Source of the DNA: Lojkania enalia
Taxonomy: Eukaryota > Ascomycota > Dothideomycetes > Pleosporales
DNA length: 64,000 nt
Direction: 5' to 3'
NCBI GenBank assembly: GCA_010094045.1
Contig: ML986705.1
Span: forward strand, 88,268-152,267
Part shown: one piece after another, positions 56,308 through 64,000 of the stretch
Position numbering within the stretch: the stretch's first letter is position 1
How the letters are laid out: every line of letters starts with the position of its first letter
The notes under the pieces: generated by a model
The model's input: the letters and a program-made list of their open reading frames with translations, nothing else
Told to the model about the DNA's origin: nothing
The model's database searches: none
Program-made: the position numbers and the translations under genes

Positions 56308-57365
56308 CACCTTACAAGCGAGCGGCCCGCCCCATCAACAAACGCGACGCGTGAGCCCTGAACAACATTGCAACAATAAAACAATAACAATACAGCCTGA
56401 TACGAGAATCAAGTTAACTTAGCCCTCTTAGCTACCAAAAGCGGCTTAGTGAATAGCGAGAAGCGCGCTGCCTCAACATTTAATACAATTCGAACGCGCT
56501 AGGATCTGCTCATAGTACGATTGCAGGCCTAGCTCGAAGAAACTAACGAGACCTGAAGAGGAGGCTATTATTTAATATGTACTTGACCTGAATTCGCGAG
56601 AATTTGCGCCTACTTTAGCTGCTGTATAAGATATAACGAATAACTTGCTTGCTAAGCACAATACAGGCCAAATTGGTATATATTGGCCGAGAAACTTTAT
56701 CAGGTGCACTCCTGAGCTTAAGAAGTGCCTAAATTGGTCAATTAAGTCTCTTTGTACCTATAACATCTAGTTGTGACGAGATAACGTCTATTCGAAAGCC
56801 AGATTCGTTTAAATTATACTTATCCTTATCTACAATGCTATACTTCTCCAAAATACGCTGTACAAGCCCAAACCAGCTCTTAATTACCTCAAAACCCCCG
56901 CACAAAGCTCTCTAACGATTATAAGGTCGATTTGGGCGTGTCTTAAGCTCAGGAGTACGCCTGATAAAGTTCCTAGGCCAATATATGCTAATTTTGCCTC
57001 TATTGCACTCAGCAAGCAACCAAGTTATTAGCTATATCTCTTATAGCAGCTAAAGTAGGCGCAGATCCTCGCGAATCCAGGTCAAGTATATATTAGATGA
57101 TTACCCCCTCTTCATGCTTCGTCAGTTTCTTCGAGTTAGGCTTACAATCTCGCGGTAAGCGGTTTCCGGTGCTTTGCCGATGTATGGTCGTTCGAATCGT
57201 ATTATACGTAGAGGGAGTACGCCTCTCGGTATCTATTTGGCTTCCTTTGGCAGCTAAGAGGGCTAAGTTTACTTGATTCTCGGTTTAGGCTGTATTCTTA
57301 CTGTTTCGTTGTTGAAAGCTCACGCGTCGCGTTTTGTTGATGGGGTTGACCGCTCGCTTGTAGAA
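56308..57365. mobile_element. Palindromic pogo/Fot1 derivative, copy C (no LTR insertion)
   Basis: Left arm about 56308-56740 (plus), right arm about 56935-57365 (minus). Outer ends TTACAAGCGAGCGG and its complement CGCTCGCTTGTAG are terminal inverted repeats. The minus strand reads a pogo transposase relic through right arm and loop: YILDLDSRGSAPTLAAIRDI, then VIKSWFGLVQRILEKYSIVD and NLNESGFRIDVISSQL (NFDETGFQMGVISSQ type). The C-terminal half is absent. Confidence 0.65.
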
Positions 57366-57699
57366 TATGTTATCTGAATTTTGGAATTTAGAACTGAATA
57401 GTATTACCACACTAACAGCTATTAAGATTATACTTTGCTAGCAGATAGACGCCCTATTTAATTAATCTTATTTACACGTCCTTGAGCTATAGCCAGTATT
57501 GCTGTAGTATCTACAGTACTACTGGCGTGGCGCATCGCCTTAAGCTGTTATTAACTTGAGGTAAGAGTGTTCGATGCTTGACATTACGCATCGATAGTAT
57601 TGCATCTGAGTTGAATAGAACTAAGATAGCGCTTCGAAATCCTTTATAAATATTACTCTCTATAATAAAACTATAATATACTAGCCTACATTACTCGAA
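57366..57699. other. AT-rich, no recognisable gene
   Basis: Between the palindrome and the next transposase relic. Stop-dense on both strands. Confidence 0.4.
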
Positions 57700-58870
57700 A
57701 TTCGATTTTAGTAACATTCTGGATGCTACTACAAATTAGAACCTTAATTTAACGGCTATACGCCTTTTTTTAAAGGCGAGAAGCAGATTTTATAAGTAGT
57801 TGTATTAGGTATAATAGGTATGCTAGTATATAGAGTATAATAATATTTTTCTTTCTATATAGCTCTTAGAATCTAAGCGACTGGTAGCTCTCGTGGCTAT
57901 CTAGAATCAGTAGACGTTGTATATGTACTATATAATCCTCTATATAGCTATTAGAATGCTCTAGCTGCTTAATATTCAGCTTATTTTTCGATCAGTTGTT
58001 ATAATTAATACTATTATCTAGTTATTAGGTATATCGTCGCCCTCGTACAATGTAGAGGTGGTGCTTGCTTTCAAAGATAATGAAAGATAGAATTGCCTTG
58101 GTACAAGCACGAATCCTATAGATTAATGCAACCTATTTTCAGCTATCTAGCTTCATAGAATTTCGTCAATTATGTGTCTTGAAGCCAGTAACAGCCTTGT
58201 TAGTATATATAACACCCATCTGATAGCCCATCTCATGAAAATTGTAGGTATTCTCATCAATAAGGCTATACTTTTGCATCTACACCCTGTAAAAAATTAT
58301 ATTATGGCCTGATAACCCTAGAATTCTCGTATAGAGCTTGCTAGAGATTATATGTTTGATTGGATCAAGTAGTAAGTTCAGGTAATTTTTTGACAAATTT
58401 TCTAGGCCAGTTCCTGCCGACCTGGCTGGCAGTTTGAGATGCGAGAACTTAATCAGCCATATCTTGTACAACCTCAAGTCTAAGCGGAAATCCACGGAAA
58501 TACAGATCGAGAATATGTTGAATAATAACCGATTCCTCGAGCTTAGTGAGCTTCTTTGAATTAGCCTCGTAATCGAGTCATGGAAGGACCCTAGCGCATT
58601 CGGTCTGCAGTGTACTTTGAAGGACTTTATATTACTATAGCGCTCCGCACGCTTTGAAGTTAATTTTGACTAATAGTTAAGACAGCAAGAGATGTCCTTC
58701 CCTCCTGATAGATCGAAATAATATTGTTTTGTTGATCCATTGCGCTTGAAGTTGATGTGTCACGTTCTCTTAGCAAGGTGGCCAGTTCACTTGTGGAATA
58801 CATGATATAGACTTTATTAGCGAGGCACGTAGTCTGCCATGCCGAATAAAAGAACCTATCCATCATAGCT
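57700..58870 (-). pseudogene. Pogo/Fot1-type transposase, nearly full length, RIP-like decay
   Basis: The minus strand reads, in order: a weak HTH region (58866-58400), KYSLIDENTYNFHEMGYQMG (58272-58213), where the first catalytic Asp of NFDETGFQMG has become His, RIRACTKAILSFIIFESKHH (about 58115-58056), RLLILDSHESYQSLRF (about 57915-57868, LDGHESHQS type) and the eroded C-terminal core with KKAYSR (about 57770-57750). There are many TAG/TAA/TGA. The order and spacing are those of a complete pogo transposase, so the original element inserted whole and then decayed. Confidence 0.65.
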
Positions 58871-59207
58871 TGAACTGGCGAGGGTTTGGTCGAACTGCCT
58901 AGGCTATCCTTTCTGTCATTGCATCACCTGTAGCATTTTTCCTGCCGGCTAGGTTGCTAACATAGCTACCTGCAGAGGTGTCAGTGATGTTCTACCCCAT
59001 TAGTCTTTTCACCACGGACACTTGCTAAACCTGCCAGCACCCACAAAACGGACCTATACATGCGATACCCCTACTGATCTCAATGCCAGTCAAACCCTTA
59101 TATGTGTACTCTCCTAGCATTTTCGAATGCATCGCTTCATGTTCGCTGCCAAAGCACGGACAAGTTGGTCTTATGATGTCATGGGGATTTTGGCAAGCCT
59201 GCCGAGC
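58871..59207. other. No recognisable gene
   Basis: Nothing supportable. The ORF at 59083-59331 runs into the LTR-like fragment. Confidence 0.4.
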
Positions 59208-59378
59208 TGTATCAGATATCGTCGTACGATATCACGGTCGATATCGCGCTGGATATCACGCTGAATATCAGTTGATATACCCCTTTTCCATGTACATAAA
59301 TATGGCCCGCTGGCCATCTTCAATCAAGTAGTTCAGCTCCTCATCTCCCTCCCTGAGACAAGATTCGCCTCTCACCAC
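59208..59378 (+). repeat. LTR-like fragment, partner of 44241-44390
   Basis: Starts TGTATCAGATATCGTCGTAC. It is less AT-shifted than its partner: where this copy has C or G the 44-kb copy often has T or A, as expected if the partner was mutated by RIP. Confidence 0.6.
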
Positions 59379-59869
59379 ATATGACATTAGGGAATAGGTA
59401 GGTCCGTTGTTGGTTGCTCCACTTACATAATTATCCATCACTAAGCCAATCGGAAGGGAAGTTAAACTACTCCTTTATCGCGTAGTCTGATGAAAATGGG
59501 GAATCGTCTATAGTACCGTGAAAACACCATCTTAGATTTTAGGTTTTAGTGTCAATAGAAAGATAATACGAATGCGCCACCGGCTACTAGGAATGACCGT
59601 CGTTCTTTGAGGGGATAGCTAGGTTCAGCGCAAATACATAGAATGAGGTGAAAAGCCGATGTAGCACGACGTGATGAGAAAGCACATCTGGTCCGCTTAA
59701 TTATGCTTTACCAACTGACAATCAATTTTATATTTCCTTGAAACACTATCATTACGGTAAGGCAAAATTGCATAGGATTGCTCTCGTTTCCTGCAACTAG
59801 TTCTACCTAGCATAATAATGTTTTTCGAGCATCTCGCCTCTTCTCCAGCTTGCCTCTTACAGTATAATC
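59379..59869. other. No recognisable gene
   Basis: 3' flank of the membrane-protein relic. No domain on either strand. Confidence 0.4.
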
Positions 59870-60760
59870 CACTTGCCCAGAAAATCTATAGTTGAAGCAG
59901 AATGAACCAAATCGAGACAATAATTGCCCCCGCGAGGTTTACCATGCCAAACTAGCGGGAGAAATACCGCACAGAGTCCTAACCAGCCGCTCCTAACTGC
60001 TCGGCGGCAAGTGCAACCTGCATAAAATTTAAGGTAGTGGAAACTATGGCGAACACAAAATGAATAGGCCCATACATTCGTGCGAAGAAATCTCCATATT
60101 GTCCGTGTACCTATTCGGAATCGAATTTGCGGAGGAACAATGGAGCATAAAAGTGGAGACGCGTTAGCTTTAGCTCGTCGTAATAGTACCTTCTCGACAT
60201 GGCCGAGTTTTCAACGTGGTTGAGCTCTGGGACAAATCGGTAGAACGACGCCCAGTCTACGTCGTTGGGGACGAGCCGAAGATTGTCCTGCTGGGCAATG
60301 TTGAAGTCTGATTGGTGCTGAATCAACTAGCGGCACGTCCGCGAGAACCCGGCCTTGCGAATTCTGTTTTGACTGGCCCCAGCCGGCCAGAGCCCTCATT
60401 CGGGAACATTCCCCAGAAATCCTGCGATAACAGATATCGAGTAAGAGGTTTGATAAAGATGCGGCTGTGAATCCAAACTGAATGTAATCGAGATCCCTCT
60501 GTGGCAATGATTTTACAACCATTAACTCGTTGACGGTGTCATGGATTGATGTTTCCGCTGGACAATGTTGTCATAACCCAGAGGCGTGGGTTCATCGCCT
60601 CGAAGTCTTGCGAATGAAACTCTTTGTCGAGAAATTGTTTCATTTCAGTAACGTTGTTAACAACAATTGAAGGGTGGACGGTCAAAGTAGCGATTGGCGG
60701 TGCTCCAGCTTTAGGCTCAAAATCACGAACGAGCTGGTTCGCTTTAGAAAAGGACGACAT
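59870..60760 (-). pseudogene. Conserved fungal multi-pass membrane protein of unknown function, broken
   Basis: Starts at ATG 60760 (MSSFSKANQLVRDFEP) and runs to SSGNINP, where a TGA (60540) stands. The same frame continues GCKIIATEGSRLHSVWIHSR and IFIKPLTRYLLSQDFWGMF, then breaks. Another frame carries SDFNIAQQDNLRLVPNDVDW, ASFYRFVPELNHV and RRYYYDELKLTRLHFYAPLF to a TAG at about 60111. The first membrane part follows (VHGQYGDFFARMYGPI, FVFAIVSTTLNFMQVALA) and a second hydrophobic stretch (LAGAIIVSIWFILL). This order is typical of a widespread ascomycete membrane family without an assigned role; the family match is from memory. At least three stops and one frameshift disable it. Confidence 0.6.
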
Positions 60761-61099
60761 GGTAGTACGAAACGAAAGCGAAGGTGAAGTGGACTCTGTG
60801 TGCGCAACTGGTTTCAAGCAACTATATGTTTGAGTAGTAGGCGCTCGGCGAAGTACATTGCGCCTCAGGCCTCATTTTCAGGCCTCATGCCCAGCACAGC
60901 CTTGCCAAAGGCGGATCGAGCGGCTGTCTCAGCCTGGCATATATCTGCTGTTCATCTGCACATTCGCTCAAGCCTATCGTCCTACCTCGTTGACACTTTA
61001 CTCACAGCTTGAGCGCGCTGTGTCCAGTTAATTATCTAAAGCTCAACCATGGCACGTAGCGGGACGCGGATGAAATGCGCTATTACTGATTGGAACTAG
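60761..61099. other. Divergent intergenic region / unresolved NLR 5' end
   Basis: ATG 61049 (context ACCATGG) is in frame with the NLR exon that follows but meets TAG at 61097-61099. No splice pair that bypasses this stop in the right phase was found. Confidence 0.4.
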
Positions 61100-64000
61100 G
61101 TTCGGCCGGTGACAGACGACGACATCGGGCTGAAAGTGCTTCGCGAGGCGCTAGCAGAGACCACCCAAAGCATCGAGTGCGTCCTTGCGTCTCGCTTTAT
61201 CTAATTTCTTTTTTTTATCGCGAGACAATACTAACATGCCCTAGCATCATTGCAATCCATGGCATTGGCGCCCACCCGGACGACAGTTGGTGTGGAAATG
61301 CCGGCACGCCGCAGAGCCCGCGGTGGGTCAACTGGCTCAATGAAGAAGGCATGTTGCCAGCGATAGCACCGGGTGCGCGCATCATGCGATATGGATACCA
61401 GTCCCACTGGTTTGGGGAAGGGGCCATGCGGCAGAAGGTGTCCACTGTGGCCCAGCGGTTGTTGCTGGCCTTGCGGCGGAAAAGAGAGGTGCGGATCCTG
61501 GGTATCAGGCAGATTGTTGCCGTTGACCTGGCTAGGAGTATCCTTTCCGCCCACTGATCTTCATAGCCCACTGCTTCGGTGGGCTGGTTGTGCTGAAGGT
61601 AAGCAAGCGAGGCAAAGCTGGGACTCGCCTACAGCTAATAGTTTACAGGCCCTCCTGGATGCCCGACAGGACGAAAGCGAGTGGCCTGGCGTGTTCGCGT
61701 CGACTACCGGCTTAATCTTCTTTGGCACGCCTTTTAGAGGCGCCGAAGGCATGAGTCAGATGGAGATGTTGGAAGCGGCGCGGAGGGAATACCAGGAGGA
61801 CGAGGTGCAGTCAGAGGTCCTGAAGGTACTTGAACCGGGGAACGAGTTCCTTCAAGAGATAGTCGACCAGTTTGGGAAAACACGGAGGCAGGCAAACAAG
61901 GCCCAGGTTGCATGCTTCTATGAGCTTAAGTTGAGCAATGTAGGGAAGATTGTTGGAGAGCAGGATCGGATGGTAGGCTCAAGAGCGGACTCCGTATTAC
62001 ATTGAAGCTGACTGTTATTACAGCGATTTGTAGTAAGCGAGAGCTCCGGCTGCCTCGACCTGTCTGATGCAACGAGCAAGTTCTCTCTCTCACGGACGCA
62101 CTTCGATATGAACAAGTTTAAAAAGCCTGAGGAGGAAGACTTTGAGACAGTGAGCGATGTCGTTAAGAAGATGATGGGAGCATCGCATGGGCTTATGGCC
62201 GCCCGATCCCAATGTAATGATGCGCGATAGTACTCGCTATTTTTTTTTTACAAATATTAATTGATTATAGACGACGGCAAACACAAGATTGACTTCACCC
62301 TCCGAGGCGTACCAGTTGTGAGCCAATTCGTCTCACGTGATACCGAGATGCAACAGCTTAAGCAGCTCCTTCTCGACGAAATCCCGACAAAGAGTCGACG
62401 AAGAGTTGTCGTCCTATACGGACTTGGTGGCGTAGGCAAGACGCAGTTAGCAGTTGAGTTTGCGCGGGAGCATCACCGCAGATTCAGTGGTATATTCTGG
62501 CTGGACGGATCGTCAGAGGCCAGCCTTGCTCGGTCATTCGTAGGCATGATGCAAAGACTGCCGCGAGACGAACTCATTGCCGGTGGCGCAGAAATGCCCA
62601 AGCATTCCGCCACTGACGTCGATGTGGCCGTGCGCAAGTGTCTTCAATGGTTGTCGCTTTCCTCGAATGATCACTGGCTCTTGATCTATGACAATGTTGA
62701 CCGCAATTACCTTGACAAAGACGATCAGCAAGCGTATAATGTGAACAACTATTTCCCTTATGCAGATCACGGGTCGATTCTTATCACAAGCCGGTTAGCC
62801 AGCCTTCAGACATATGGGTCTGGGGTCAAGGTCGGAAGAGTCTCGACCGAGCAAGCGAGGATCATCCTGGAAAATAATGCTAGGAGAGTGATCGAAGGTG
62901 AGCCAACGGCCGCATTTGCGAAGATAAATTCGCTAATGAAGACTAAACAGATGTTGACATTGTTCTCAAGTGCCTCGACGGCCTCCCTCTAGCCCTTACT
63001 CAGGCTGGATCGTACTTGCGAGAGACGAATATGTCTGCATTGGCCTATAAAAAGCGCTACAAGGAAACATGGGAGCACCTGATGAAGAGTCAGGGACACT
63101 ATCCGCTGGAGGAGTATGGCAATCGAAGTGTGTTGACGACATGGACTATGTCATACGAGCAGGCCCGGAGGGAGAGTGAAGAGGCTGCTCATCTACTTAA
63201 GCTTTGGGGATTTCTAGACTGCGGAGAACTATGGTATGAGTTGGTTGCGGCAGGCTCATGCCTAGCAGACGAGATCCAAATTCCGATGTGGTTGCATAAG
63301 ATTGCTGGAGATGAGCTGGAATTCGCCAATGCAGTAGGCCTTCTGTCGCGTTACTCGCTCATCGACGCCAACGAAGACACTGGTAGTCACTCAATGCACT
63401 CGGTGTTGCATAGATGGTGCGCTTACCTAGTGGAAGACGAGGAGCGGTCTAGCTATTGTAACATTGCGGCAGGGCTAGTTGCGTCAAATGTACCCACAGA
63501 AACAGAGGCAGAGTTCGGGAGAAAATGGAAGCGGATATTAGCGCATGGTGTTAGTATCAATAAATGGATAGGGGAACATCCCATATATGAGGAGGGAGAG
63601 ACTATTAGCGTTTCAATAAAGCCTTGGGCATTTTTTAGCCTAGGATATATACTATCAGAAGAAAATAGACGAGGGGCGGAAACAATGTACCAGCGGGCGC
63701 TGCAAGGCTTCGAGAAGGCACGGGGACCAGAGCACACATCAACACTCGGCACGGTCAACAACTTGGGTAGCCTCTATTGGAACCTAGGGCGGCTTGACGA
63801 GGCGGAGAAGATGTACCAGCGGGCGCTGCAAGGCTTCGAGAAGGCATGGGGACCAGAGCACACATCAACACTCGACACGGTCAACAACTTGGGCCTTCTC
63901 TATGCGGACCTAGGGCGGCTTGACGAGGCGGAGAAGATGTACCAGCGGGCGCTGCAAGGCAAAGAGAAGGCATGGGGACCAGAGCACACATCAACACTCG
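61100..64000 (+). CDS. Fungal NLR: alpha/beta-hydrolase, NB-ARC, TPR; runs off right edge
   Basis: Exons: to 61176, 61245-61488, 61539-61598, 61649-61972, 62024-62213, 62271-62897, 62951 to the edge. The six introns (68, 50, 50, 51, 57, 53 bp) all have GT...AG ends and most have TACTAAC, GCTAAT or CTGAC near the acceptor; all junctions keep frame. The N-terminal hydrolase has AIHGIGAHPDDSW and FIAHCFGGLVVLK, the nucleophile elbow with Cys where Ser is usual, and GLIFFGTPFRG. The NB-ARC part has VVLYGLGGVGKTQLA (P-loop), HWLLIYDNVD (Walker B), GSILITSR and CLDGLPLALTQAGSYL. It ends in 42-residue TPR units from 63676. Such proteins sense non-self and trigger immunity-like or incompatibility responses. 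The start is uncertain because of a TAG at 61097-61099. Confidence 0.8.
63676..64000 (+). repeat. Tandem 126-bp TPR-encoding repeats
   Basis: Units start at 63676, 63802 and 63928 (exact 126-bp period, 42 codons, each opening with AETMYQRAL or AEKMYQRAL). They are almost identical at DNA level, including silent sites, and the array continues beyond the window. Confidence 0.9.

Noticed and set aside
61373..62005. 210-codon plus ORF overlapping the NLR exons
   Set aside because: It reads through two introns in the wrong frame; the spliced reading carries the hydrolase motifs.
1..64000. CRISPR arrays, bacterial operons, riboswitches, rRNA
   Set aside because: Intron signals and gene families are fungal; no regularly spaced repeats with unique spacers and no rRNA-like conserved blocks were seen.

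Overview
The window looks like an accessory or subtelomere-like region of a filamentous ascomycete (Pezizomycotina). The evidence is short introns of 48-68 bp with GT...AG ends and CTAAC/CTGAC-type branch sites, HET/NACHT/NB-ARC genes, fungal rhodopsin-type membrane proteins, pogo/Fot1 transposases, and RIP-like decay: old genes and transposons remain in one reading frame but carry TAG/TAA/TGA where CAG/CAA/CGA/TGG would be expected. I cannot name the species.

Layout. 1-5 kb: relics of an FAD amine-oxidase-like gene, a cytochrome P450 and a SANT/Myb nuclear protein. 5.4-12.1 kb: the healthiest single-copy stretch, with a 123-aa orphan ORF, a four-exon aminoglycoside-phosphotransferase-fold gene (570 aa, probable mitochondrial presequence, AIM9-like) and a four-exon lipase (568 aa). 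14.6-18 kb: a wrecked HET-NACHT-ankyrin gene. 18.8-19.4 kb: a small helix-turn-helix protein. 22.6-29 kb: a possible two-exon gene and pseudogenes of a 3-beta-HSD-like dehydrogenase, a rhodopsin-type membrane protein and an unknown single-frame protein.

29.4-59 kb is a repeat field. Three related units (A about 31.2-36.0 kb, B 45.2-49.3 kb, C about 52.1-56.3 kb) each carry the same minus-strand gene. I could splice it as three exons joining an N-terminal domain that resembles the uracil-DNA-glycosylase superfamily to a C-terminal part with two CCHC zinc knuckles. Copies A (582 aa) and C (559 aa) are open; copy B is broken. Around them lie palindromic pogo-transposon derivatives, at least four families of solo-LTR-like elements with 5-bp target duplications, and pseudogenes, including a trypsin-like/HEAT gene and a conserved membrane protein with a single frameshift. 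In three cases an insertion can be compared with a paralogous empty site inside the same window.

59.9-64 kb: a broken membrane-protein gene, then a fungal NLR (alpha/beta-hydrolase, NB-ARC, TPR) that runs off the right edge. Its TPR units are nearly identical 126-bp repeats.

The main candidate for something undescribed is the multi-copy UDG-like/zinc-knuckle gene: two copies remain open among decayed transposons, intron 2 is unusually conserved, and copies B and C share a 201-bp identical tract that looks like gene conversion. Its function is not known; the UDG assignment rests on motif order and spacing alone. Gene-like structures here come from reading frames and splice signals, not from transcripts.
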